Source: CAZTLI01 sp964614375 (GTDB lineage: Bacteria; Chloroflexota; Anaerolineae; Aggregatilineales; Phototrophicaceae). From it: a stretch of DNA of 14,170 bases. A program made the position numbers and the translations under genes. This document shows, piece after piece, positions 7,763-14,170 of this stretch. Positions within the stretch are counted from its first letter, which is position 1. Each line of letters begins with the position of its first letter. The DNA lies in contig CAZTLI010000091.1 in NCBI GenBank assembly GCA_964614375.1, positions 1-14,170 on the forward strand. The letters run 5' to 3'. Under the pieces are notes generated by a model. It was not told the origin of the DNA. It did not search any database and was given only the letters and a program-made list of their open reading frames with translations.

Positions 7763-8482
7763 TTAGGGCTGCTGATTTCGCAAAGTACGGGCAAGAATAT
7801 CTTCTTGCTGTTGGCGATGACGGTCTGCACCGCTTTCTTTTTCGCGCGACGTATTGCCTTTGCCCTCGGCATCATCGCGCTGCTGTGCGCGACGGAACGC
7901 GAGTTCCATAGCGGTCAATGGGGCTTCATCGTCGTCATCGTCCAGAACAAGATTTTGCTCAATCGCCGCTTTCATAGACAAGTCAATCTGACGATTGCGC
8001 CGATTAATTTTCAGAACCCGAACTTCGACTTCCTGCCCGACTTTTACGACATCCGAAGGCGAAGAAACATATTCATTGGTCATCTCAGAGACATGAACCA
8101 TACCCGGACGTTCTGCGCCAATGTCCACGAACGCACCATATTTCTCTACACGGGTGACCGTTCCCGTAAACATCTGCCCCACCTGAATGGTATCCCACGT
8201 CACGGCTGGGGGCTTAACCAGTGATAACGCAATGCGGCCTGCGTCTTTATCCAGTTTGATGACGTAGGCCGTGATTTCATCACCGACTTTCATAACCTGT
8301 CCGGCACTGGTCACTTCAGCATTGCCCAACTGTGAAATATGCAGCATAGCATTCGCATCAAACGGTGTCTCAATCAATGCACCATACAGTTCAATGCTTT
8401 TAACCTTGCCTGTTACTTCCGCGCCAATCTTCAATTCGTTTAAGTTTGCAGGGGTATTGGATTTTTGCCCGCTCATAACCAC
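7763..8482 (-). CDS. Protein with two S1 RNA-binding domains
   Basis: A 239-residue cytoplasmic protein with two S1 (OB-fold) domains, at about 18-90 and 99-171. Each has the G-x-V-x-x-[IV]-E-x-[YK]-G-A core (TGKVKSIELYGALIE and TGTVTRVEKYGAFVDIG), the [ML][LV]H[IV]S turn (MLHIS, MVHVSEM) and the closing GDEITAYVIKLD / GQEVEVRVLKIN strand. An acidic LDDDDDE stretch (180-186) follows, and then a charged, Gln/Arg-rich and probably disordered tail to the end. It is likely to bind RNA, perhaps as a ribosome- or mRNA-associated factor; it is not full-length ribosomal protein S1, which has four to six such domains. The GTG at 8482 has a strong GGGAGG 5 bases upstream; the ATG at 8476 would be 11 bases away and is the alternative. 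It lies 58 bases behind the lipoprotein gene on the same strand. Confidence 0.85.
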   Translation of the reverse strand: MVMSGQKSNTPANLNELKIGAEVTGKVKSIELYGALIETPFDANAMLHISQLGNAEVTSAGQVMKVGDEITAYVIKLDKDAGRIALSLVKPPAVTWDTIQVGQMFTGTVTRVEKYGAFVDIGAERPGMVHVSEMTNEYVSSPSDVVKVGQEVEVRVLKINRRNRQIDLSMKAAIEQNLVLDDDDDEAPLTAMELAFRRAQQRDDAEGKGNTSREKESGADRHRQQQEDILARTLRNQQP

Positions 8483-8487
8483 CCTGA

Positions 8488-8493
8488 CCTCCC
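8488..8493 (-). promoter_or_regulatory. Ribosome binding site of the S1-domain gene
   Basis: GGGAGG on the - strand, 5 bases before the GTG at 8482 and 11 before the in-frame ATG at 8476. The spacing favours the GTG, though not decisively. Confidence 0.6.
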
Positions 8494-8505
8494 TTTAATA
8501 CACTG

Positions 8506-8534
8506 CGGTCTCGACCCGATTGTGCGGGTGACCG
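8506..8534 (-). other. Stable hairpin in the leader of the S1-domain gene
   Basis: The arms CGGTC (8506-8510) plus ACCCG (8514-8518) pair with CGGGT (8525-8529) plus GACCG (8530-8534): ten pairs, mostly G-C, with a 3-base bulge and a 6-base loop. There is no T-tract on the - strand, so it is not a classical terminator. It sits just after the lipoprotein stop and 13 bases before the S1 gene's ribosome binding site, and could be an mRNA processing or stability element or a translational control site. Confidence 0.4.
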
Positions 8535-8540
8535 GACTTA

Positions 8541-9281
8541 TTACTCGGACGATTCAGTCGCTGCGGCTGTTGCTTCACTATCTACTGCGTCATCACCAGA
8601 TTCGGATGAGTCGCTGCCTGTCGGTTCAGCGGTAATATCGGGACTGCCTTCAAAGAAGTCAGCAAAACTACCATACCCGTCCCAAACGTACAAGTCATTA
8701 CTCACTAAAAATAGCTGCATCGTCTCGGCATTGGTGTAGGTTACGCCAATGACCTCGCTCGATGCAGATAATGTTCCGGTTTCAGCACCCGCTACAAACG
8801 CATACACAATCATAGGCACATCAGGGAACAGGAGCGCGACCATCGCCTGGTCGGGTGATACATCCACACCGCCAATATAAGCAGGGTCACCATATAAATC
8901 TATCACCGCACCTAATGTGACATCTGGCGTCGTGAACAACAGGATTGATGAGATACCCTGACCATCTTCGGTACTGATGATCTGGCAGCAGCTTCGCCCA
9001 TCACGATATTGCCATACCAATGCCCGCACATCACTCTCTTCAGCATCGAGCTGTTGGATTTCGCGCATGTCGGTGTCATCTTCAAGAATCGTGAAGGCCG
9101 CATCCCACGATGTTTCGCCGGGAATAATATTATTCCAGCAGGGGGGTTCACAGGGTTCACCGGATAGAATAGCCGGGTTTGGTAGTAAAGTTTCGTCACG
9201 CAAGGGCTGCACTTCGGGAACGCAAGCTGCCAGTACCAGTATGAACACAACTGCAACCAGCAGAATTAGGCGCAATTTCAT
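8541..9281 (-). CDS. Predicted lipoprotein, Cys-containing, function unknown
   Basis: A 246-residue exported lipoprotein. The N-terminus has a short basic start (MKLR), a hydrophobic stretch and the lipobox LAAC, with Cys20 as the lipidation site. The mature part starts with a linker and then PCEPPCW (Cys44, Cys48) and PGETSWDAAFTIL (54-66), a pattern I associate with exported proteins of Anaerolineae but whose function I do not know. RSCCQ holds Cys98 and Cys99, so two disulfides are possible. A predicted mixed alpha/beta core with DLYGDPAYI (128-136) continues to about 210. The tail (about 212-246) is rich in Ser, Glu, Asp and Thr, probably disordered. Two TAA codons end it in tandem. The ATG at 9281 has only a distant GGAAG upstream, so the start rests mainly on the signal sequence. 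Probably co-transcribed with the S1 gene. The 130 bases upstream are AT-rich but hold no promoter I would defend. Confidence 0.75.
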   Translation of the reverse strand: MKLRLILLVAVVFILVLAACVPEVQPLRDETLLPNPAILSGEPCEPPCWNNIIPGETSWDAAFTILEDDTDMREIQQLDAEESDVRALVWQYRDGRSCCQIISTEDGQGISSILLFTTPDVTLGAVIDLYGDPAYIGGVDVSPDQAMVALLFPDVPMIVYAFVAGAETGTLSASSEVIGVTYTNAETMQLFLVSNDLYVWDGYGSFADFFEGSPDITAEPTGSDSSESGDDAVDSEATAAATESSE

Positions 9282-9411
9282 AGTTGTTAATCACTTCCAA
9301 CAATATTGGGGCTGTTAAACCAGACTGTACATGAATAGTGTAGATTGCCAGGACAATCCACATATTTTGTATATCTATATCAAGCCTGAATAATCGGGGG
9401 GTAGTATAGCG

Positions 9412-9458
9412 CAAGAAAGGCCGATATACCAGACTGGTTTTAATCCGGCATATCGACC
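9412..9458 (-). terminator. Intrinsic terminator of the PPC-domain protein gene
   Basis: In the - strand RNA, the arm at 9458-9447 pairs with the arm at 9430-9419 over 12 positions (two G-U wobbles, no mismatch) with a 16-base loop, then TTTCTT. In the + strand RNA both wobbles become mismatches, so the element is directional. It begins about 10 bases after the stop of the 690-residue secreted protein gene and probably ends the envelope operon. Confidence 0.7.
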
Positions 9459-9467
9459 TTATCACCC

Positions 9468-11540
9468 TTAATTTTCGACCAGCAGCCGCAGATTATACGT
9501 GCCTTCTGTGCCGCCATACACTGTGCCATAGCGCGTGGCGATAATAATATATTCGCCATCGGCGGGTAGAACAAAGCGATCAATCAGCGAATTGGTATTT
9601 TCACCGGGAACTTCATCATCGTTCTCGGCTACTTCTGATCCACTTGGGCCGATAAGCAGCAGGCGCGTATCAAGTGAACCGCCTGCCCCCTGCATACTGA
9701 CGGTGACCACATCACCTGTTTGACCCTGGAACGAATACAAATCGAAGGTATTCTCTTGCCGGATGCTCCCGGTGACCGATTGACCGCTGATAATCGGCAT
9801 CGCGGTTGTGATTTCTGATTGGAAGTCAATCGTCTCGCTGCCACCAACGATACCACTTTCACCTACGGTGACCGTTCCATCCAATTCCACGCGGAAATTG
9901 GTGAGATAGCGTTGGTCAGGCAGTGGGCGTACCCGATCTGTAAATACCAATTGACCGCGCACCACGATATTCAACGTAAACTCAACCGGATTTAGATCGT
10001 TACATGCGTTCTGATACCATACTTCGACTTCATACGACCCGCCGCGCAAGAAGCCGATAGGCCAATAAATGTACGATACGGGTTGACCTTCTGCGCGCAC
10101 ACAATTGACATTCCCAGCAAGCGCCAGCCGTCCACCACTCGGCGAAATAGGCTGATCATCATATACGGAGTCGCCCGCCGAATCGCGCACCAACAATTGC
10201 AAGTCCGCGCCCGTGTCCCAAACAAGGCTAATCTCTATATCACCTTCTGGTAAATCGAGATTTAACACGGGTGATGTTTGATTGGACAAAAACAACTGAA
10301 AATCGCCCTGTGTGCCGCCTACAATCTGCCCATAGCGTGTAGCGACAATCGTATATTCTCCATCGACCACTAAACGGGTCGTTAACTGCGAATCTGTCCC
10401 TACCGCATCGTCATTACTGGCCACAATATTGCCACCCGGCCCCACAAGATACAGCAGCGTATCGAGATTGCCGGATGATGCAGACATACTGACGGAAATA
10501 GTCTCGTTGGCTTGCCCTGTGAATGAATATGTGGCATAGGGCTGGTCGGACGTTATGACGCCGGGCGTGACCACCTCGCGCGTTACCGGGATGGGTGTGG
10601 GCATATTCGATACCGCTGTGGAGAGGGCATCCACGTACACCCCATTGTCACCCAGTGTGACGGCGCCATCCTCAGCAATAACAAAACTCGCCAGATAAAC
10701 ACTGTCCGCATTTGCAAGTGAGGGCAGGAGCGTGCCTTGAATCGGCGCAAGAGGAACACCATCCACAATCACATTGACTGTAAATGTCACTGGATCGGTA
10801 TTTTCACAGGCCTGACGATAATAAATCAGGATTTCCCAACTGCCTGTCGAAATTGGCCCCGCGGGCCACGTTGCCGTTTCGGTGGCATTATCCGTCAGCA
10901 CCTCGCAGAGACCGTTGACATCAAACCCGAAACTACCGCCATTGTCTGTCGTCGTAGAATCCCAGTAGAGGTTACGGCCTACAGGGTCGCGCACCTGCAA
11001 GTTCATATCTGCGGTAGAATTCCATGTCAATTCAACCCGTAAGCCCGCGCTGGTCAAAATTTCGCCGGGCGGTTGAAAAGTCACTGTCGAAGTGGAAACA
11101 TCCGGTTCAGATGTAACATCGGGTTGGTCAGCAGCAGTAGAAGTCAGTGTTAGGGTAAAATCCCCCAGAGTCACCGCCGCACCCGGAGCAGCAAATACCG
11201 TCAAATAATATTGCCCACCCTGCTCTAGCGTAATCTCTGCAAGCCGTACCGAACCGCTGGCTTCTGCATCAGCGGCCTGGGCAATAATTTCGCCACTCGC
11301 ATCGGTCAAAACCAATGCCAAAGGCAAATCGCCAGACGCAGAAATTGAGACCACATCACCGGGAACGGCATTATAGGTATAAACCTGGGCTAGTGAGCCT
11401 TCATCCAGTGTGCCACTCACTGGTGTACCAGCAGTCAATACCCGCGAATCTTGTGCCATCACGTTCATTGATAGTGATAAACACACGACTAGCAAGAGTA
11501 ATCCCGGACGTGCTAAATTTTTCAGCAAAGAACCGAGCAT
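9468..11540 (-). CDS. Secreted protein with alternating PPC and DUF2135-like Cys-pair domains
   Basis: A 690-residue exported protein of unknown role, with no catalytic motif that I can see. A signal peptide (about 1-29, cut after VMA) is followed by five beta-rich domains: PPC-like 1 (34-135), X1 (160-300), PPC-like 2 (325-420), X2 (428-565) and PPC-like 3 (583-690). PPC-like 2 and 3 share YSF-x-GQ, SGNLDT/GGSLDT, L-x-GP-x-G, NDD and ATRYG-x-x-x-GGT-x-G. X1 and X2 are copies of one module: W-x-[ST]-x-ADMNLQVRD / W-x-T-x-ADLQLLVRD, NGG/SGG, a W-P-x-G turn, and PV-x-FT-[VL]-N-[IV] near the end. This resembles the DUF2135/YfaP beta-sandwich. Each X module has two cysteines at the same places (Cys212/Cys245, Cys480/Cys513), probably a disulfide. 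The start is set by a perfect AAGGAGG 9 bases upstream. No anchor or sorting signal is seen, so it may be released or bound to the envelope. It lies 87 bases behind the M23 gene. Confidence 0.8.
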   Translation of the reverse strand: MLGSLLKNLARPGLLLLVVCLSLSMNVMAQDSRVLTAGTPVSGTLDEGSLAQVYTYNAVPGDVVSISASGDLPLALVLTDASGEIIAQAADAEASGSVRLAEITLEQGGQYYLTVFAAPGAAVTLGDFTLTLTSTAADQPDVTSEPDVSTSTVTFQPPGEILTSAGLRVELTWNSTADMNLQVRDPVGRNLYWDSTTTDNGGSFGFDVNGLCEVLTDNATETATWPAGPISTGSWEILIYYRQACENTDPVTFTVNVIVDGVPLAPIQGTLLPSLANADSVYLASFVIAEDGAVTLGDNGVYVDALSTAVSNMPTPIPVTREVVTPGVITSDQPYATYSFTGQANETISVSMSASSGNLDTLLYLVGPGGNIVASNDDAVGTDSQLTTRLVVDGEYTIVATRYGQIVGGTQGDFQLFLSNQTSPVLNLDLPEGDIEISLVWDTGADLQLLVRDSAGDSVYDDQPISPSGGRLALAGNVNCVRAEGQPVSYIYWPIGFLRGGSYEVEVWYQNACNDLNPVEFTLNIVVRGQLVFTDRVRPLPDQRYLTNFRVELDGTVTVGESGIVGGSETIDFQSEITTAMPIISGQSVTGSIRQENTFDLYSFQGQTGDVVTVSMQGAGGSLDTRLLLIGPSGSEVAENDDEVPGENTNSLIDRFVLPADGEYIIIATRYGTVYGGTEGTYNLRLLVEN

Positions 11541-11549
11541 GGAGTGATT

Positions 11550-11556
11550 CCTCCTT
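11550..11556 (-). promoter_or_regulatory. Strong ribosome binding site of the PPC-domain protein gene
   Basis: AAGGAGG on the - strand, a full match to the anti-Shine-Dalgarno core, 9 bases before the ATG at 11540. It suggests high translation of the secreted protein, separate from the coupled pair upstream. No convincing promoter is visible in the 87-base gap. Confidence 0.75.
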
Positions 11557-11627
11557 CATCGGATTTGAATATGTGAAAGGCAAGTGTAGCGGATAACCCT
11601 TGTCTATGCTATGCAAAAACCCCACGA

Positions 11628-12887
11628 TTACCCATCGCCTGGCGTCGGTGAAGGCGTTACCGGTTCGGGCGGACTGAGTTCGACAAACGCCGTTCGCCCC
11701 TCTTCAACATCAACCAAACGCTGCACACGCTGCCCATTAATCGTCACGATGACAATATATCGACCTGCCGGCACATCGGCAACGGCGAAATTTTCCTGCC
11801 ACTGCGGGTCGGGATTCACATCATCGACTGTACCCGGCATAACATAGGTCGTTGTGCTGGAAAATTGCAGGTTCGTCGCCCAATTACGGATGGTCACATC
11901 TGTATCTTGCAACAACTCGCCATTCGCACCTACCACCCGTCCTGCAATAACCCCGTGCCCCACATACGGCACCATCCACAGGATTGGGTTATAGGTTGAG
12001 GCGTAGCGCTCGCCACTAACACGCACTTCAAAATGCACATGCGGCCCGCTAACACGACCAGTTTCGCCAACCAGCCCAATGGCATCGCCCATTTCCACAC
12101 GTTGTCCGCGTTGAACGAGCACACCCGATAAATGGGCATACAGGGTATAAATCGTCTGACCATTATAGCCAAAGTCATGTTCAATAAACACGACATTGCC
12201 GTAAGCCGCCGAATTCTGGAAAATGCCGTCCTCAACCCGCAATCCATCTGACGCCCATATCACAGTCCCCGAACCCGCCGCGCGCACCGTCTCGCCAATT
12301 TCATTCGGCAAATCAATCCCATGATGCACGCGCCAGGGCGAATCTTGCTGTGGGCCATCTGAACCATATGTGTAATAGAACAGCACCTCGTTGTTCGCAT
12401 TTGAATCTATGGGGCGACCTAACCAGTAATGGTCACGACCCAGCGGATCACGGGAAATAGGCGGACGCAACGGCGGCGGACGATAGGCGGCTGTCGGTTC
12501 GGCGGGACGATTCACCACTTGCTGGCCTTCCTCAGTACCAGAAATGGCGGTTGGTGGCAGTGTCGGATGCACACCAGACGCCACAGCCGTCTGACCGCTA
12601 CTACCGCCTATATCAACAGCCTCTGCCGGAGTCGGGCTTGGCCCCTGTGCAGGCGGCAAAGTTGGTGGCGTAAAAGCCTGCGTGGGAATATCAATGGTGG
12701 GAACAGGCGACGTATTGCTGCCAAAACCGGGCAAGAGAAAATTAGCGGTTGCCGTTGGTGGCGCCTGTGTCGGCAGTCCGCCAACTTGCACAGAGGGTTG
12801 TGCATTTGCCAGCAGCAGCGCGCCGAAACCACCAATAACAACCAACACGACAATAATCGTTGGAAAGCCACTCGAACGCCGTCGCAT
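11628..12887 (-). CDS. M23-family metallopeptidase (LytM-like), membrane-anchored
   Basis: A predicted zinc endopeptidase that cuts peptide cross-links of peptidoglycan outside the membrane. It has 419 residues: basic start MRRR, one membrane segment (about 8-28), a long Pro/Thr/Ser-rich linker (about 30-150), then the M23 domain (about 185-300). The zinc ligands are all present: His188 and Asp192 of HHGID (HxxxD), and His285 of HVH (283-285); His252 in YAHLS and His283 complete the active site. Supporting motifs are GSGTVIWA, GNVVFIEH, GDAIGLVGETG and SGPHVHFEV. A C-terminal beta-sandwich (about 312-405; GRVVGANGELLQDTDVTI) resembles the carboxypeptidase-regulatory-like fold. The C-terminus is again Pro/Thr-rich. 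The ATG at 12887 lies 2 bases after the stop of the propeller gene, with a GGAG inside that gene's 3' end, so the two are probably translationally coupled. Confidence 0.93.
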   Translation of the reverse strand: MRRRSSGFPTIIVVLVVIGGFGALLLANAQPSVQVGGLPTQAPPTATANFLLPGFGSNTSPVPTIDIPTQAFTPPTLPPAQGPSPTPAEAVDIGGSSGQTAVASGVHPTLPPTAISGTEEGQQVVNRPAEPTAAYRPPPLRPPISRDPLGRDHYWLGRPIDSNANNEVLFYYTYGSDGPQQDSPWRVHHGIDLPNEIGETVRAAGSGTVIWASDGLRVEDGIFQNSAAYGNVVFIEHDFGYNGQTIYTLYAHLSGVLVQRGQRVEMGDAIGLVGETGRVSGPHVHFEVRVSGERYASTYNPILWMVPYVGHGVIAGRVVGANGELLQDTDVTIRNWATNLQFSSTTTYVMPGTVDDVNPDPQWQENFAVADVPAGRYIVIVTINGQRVQRLVDVEEGRTAFVELSPPEPVTPSPTPGDG

Positions 12888-12889
12888 CG

Positions 12890-14170
12890 TTATGACTCCG
12901 CTGGTGCCGGCGTGGGCGTTGGGTTAAAACCGCCCAATTCATCCGGTGTATATATTTCGTACATCGCCTCAATCCACAATAGCCCATCGCGTTTTTGAAA
13001 TTCCCAATAATTCAAGACATTCACGTTGTTCAACCAATTACTGCCCGCCGGAATGCGTGACCAGCCAAAGTCTTCCGCAAGCAGCGTGAAATCAACGTAA
13101 TAACCTGCTGGCACTTCTGGGCGCAAACGCCCACCATTATTATAAGCTTCGACATCGCCACTATCACGGGCAAGGAAGTCCCAGGGGATAACCCGCAGCG
13201 GTTCACCCAACTGTCCTGATTGGGCTTCTTCTGCAACGCGCACAAACACCCGCCAGTACGTATTACCGCGTCCATCATCTTCGCGAACGACCTCTATATC
13301 TGGTGGAATACCCCGTATCGAATCGCGCCGAATAGCAAACGCGCGTCCGGTCATGTGCCAGTTGCGCCGTTCTTCGCCGGGTTGTATCGGGCGATCCAGG
13401 GGCCAAAAGGCATCTTCCAATTCGCCAATAAAATCCCAACCGACAGCCTGTAGGGTCGCTTCCCGCAACCCATCAAACGATGTCCCTACCGCATCGCTCA
13501 AAAATGGATTTGTAGTACGCACATCCGCCAGATTGTACATGCGATAGGGCAAACCAACAGCGGCTGGCGGCGGCATATCATACAACGGTTCTGCCACAGC
13601 GATACCCAACCCACCCGAATTCACCAGTGCGACAGGCAGGGGTTGATCTGTCCAGGTCGGGTCAGTCGCGCCAGAGGGCACGGTAATGACCCGTGTCGCC
13701 ACCTCCCCTTCAACAATTGGCCCTGCAAACAACTGTGTACTATCGCTGGTATCCGTCGCAAATACCACACTTTGCCCATCGGGTGCCCACGAAGGCGCAC
13801 GACCTACATTGAGGGCTTGCGGCACAACAGACGGATCATTCTCCCATGAGCGCACATAAACCGTTTCAATACCATTTTCGACGGCGCTATAGGCGATTAG
13901 GTTTCCATCTGGACTAAAAGCAGGATGATCTTCATCGCGATTGGGTGTATTCGTTAGATTATAGGTTTCACCGGTATCCAACGAGAAAATATAGATGTCC
14001 TTGTTGCCATCGCGTAATGAGACAAACGCAATATCTCGCCCACCCGACGCCGCACTCGACCACGCAGGTGAAAAATCCGGCGCGGGATTCTGGGCAATCG
14101 GCGTGGGTGGAATCGTTCCGTCAAGTGCGGTAATGAAAATTTCGAGATTATCGCCCAGATAACTTTCATA
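12890..14170 (-). CDS. TolB-like beta-propeller protein with C-terminal M15-like degenerate domain, 5'-truncated
   Basis: Frame open to the right edge; 426 residues are visible and the start and any signal sequence lie beyond the window. A TTG at 13981 is in frame but internal. Counting visible residues from the right edge, about 1-180 are PD40/TolB-type propeller blades: DFSPAWS, GGRDIAFVSLRDGNKDIY, HPAFSPDGNLIAYSA and APSWAPDGQSVVFATD. After a linker, residues about 205-410 form a different domain containing N-W-H-M-T-G-R-A-F-A (270-279). This has the exact spacing of the SxHxxGxAxD zinc motif of M15 D,D-carboxypeptidases, but with Ser to Asn and the metal-binding Asp to Ala. YWRVFVR, GYYVDFTLLAEDFGW and NYWEFQKR follow. 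The end is Pro/Thr-rich. The propeller is clear; the M15 relation is a motif-level inference. Its tight coupling to an M23 peptidase gene suggests a cell-wall role, perhaps binding rather than cutting. Confidence 0.75.
   Translation of the reverse strand, partial: YESYLGDNLEIFITALDGTIPPTPIAQNPAPDFSPAWSSAASGGRDIAFVSLRDGNKDIYIFSLDTGETYNLTNTPNRDEDHPAFSPDGNLIAYSAVENGIETVYVRSWENDPSVVPQALNVGRAPSWAPDGQSVVFATDTSDSTQLFAGPIVEGEVATRVITVPSGATDPTWTDQPLPVALVNSGGLGIAVAEPLYDMPPPAAVGLPYRMYNLADVRTTNPFLSDAVGTSFDGLREATLQAVGWDFIGELEDAFWPLDRPIQPGEERRNWHMTGRAFAIRRDSIRGIPPDIEVVREDDGRGNTYWRVFVRVAEEAQSGQLGEPLRVIPWDFLARDSGDVEAYNNGGRLRPEVPAGYYVDFTLLAEDFGWSRIPAGSNWLNNVNVLNYWEFQKRDGLLWIEAMYEIYTPDELGGFNPTPTPAPAES

Noticed and set aside
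9282..9411. AT-rich stretch upstream of the lipoprotein as a promoter
   Set aside because: Contains TTGATA and TTGTCC but no -10 of quality at a fitting distance; left unannotated.
8912..9465. Overlapping frames on both strands over the lipoprotein gene and its upstream gap
   Set aside because: The lipobox-containing frame explains the region; the others read as shifted versions of it or low-information sequence without a start signal.
11541..11627. Promoter or terminator between the M23 and PPC genes
   Set aside because: A TTTTT follows the M23 stop but no stem precedes it, and candidate -35/-10 pairs are poor.
12429..12998. A 189-codon + strand frame opposite the N-terminal part of the M23 gene
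   Set aside because: Rich in Arg and Trp, as expected from the reverse of Pro/Thr/Ala-rich coding; no domain, no ribosome binding site.
13954..14169. A 71-codon - strand frame at the right edge
   Set aside because: It overlaps the open propeller frame, which continues with clear PD40 motifs to the window edge; this one has no recognisable feature.
1..14170. Defence system, mobile element, CRISPR array, tRNA or riboswitch
   Set aside because: No transposase, integrase, nuclease, regularly spaced repeat or tRNA-like fold was seen on either strand.

Overview
The window looks like a chromosomal stretch from a bacterium of the Chloroflexota, most likely an Anaerolineae-type lineage. This is an inference, not a search result. 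It rests on moderate GC, a BTAD-type regulator next to housekeeping genes, exported proteins with Pro/Thr-rich linkers, a 'PCEPPCW...PGETSWD' lipoprotein of a style I associate with Anaerolineae, a stand-alone VKOR, and an operon of a TolB-like propeller protein with an M23 peptidase. I see no tRNA, rRNA, CRISPR array, insertion sequence or phage gene. Genes are tightly packed and every gap is under 200 bases.

Left part (1-5900): a 5'-truncated DNA gyrase subunit A gene on the + strand ends at 2191 and has its own intrinsic terminator. Convergent to it on the - strand is a 391-residue regulator: a STAND/MalT-like N-terminal region without a P-loop, followed by a winged helix and a BTAD. It has a good sigma70-type promoter of its own in the gap behind rel. 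Upstream of it, also on the - strand, is a long RelA/SpoT enzyme with an intact hydrolase site and a RelA-type EFDD synthetase motif.

Middle part (5900-7762): divergent from rel is a two-gene + strand operon, moeA (molybdenum insertion into molybdopterin) and a vitamin K epoxide reductase-family membrane protein. An extended -10 element lies inside the longest moeA reading frame and argues for a start further downstream. The operon ends at a hairpin shared with the convergent S1-domain gene.

Right part (7763-14170): all genes are on the - strand. In transcription order they are: a TolB-like propeller protein (truncated at the window edge) with a C-terminal domain carrying a degenerate M15-peptidase-like motif; an M23 metallopeptidase 2 bases behind it; a 690-residue secreted protein with alternating PPC and DUF2135-like domains and a strong intrinsic terminator; a cysteine-containing lipoprotein; and a cytoplasmic protein with two S1 RNA-binding domains. 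The first three probably form a cell-envelope operon. The exported proteins carry cysteines in pairs, which fits disulfide formation by the VKOR encoded nearby.

I did not find a clearly new defence or mobile system. The most unusual items are the exported-protein cluster with its duplicated Cys-pair domain, the decayed M15-like motif beside an active M23 peptidase, the P-loop-less BTAD regulator, a GyrA without a canonical GyrA box, and the mixed-signature Rel enzyme.
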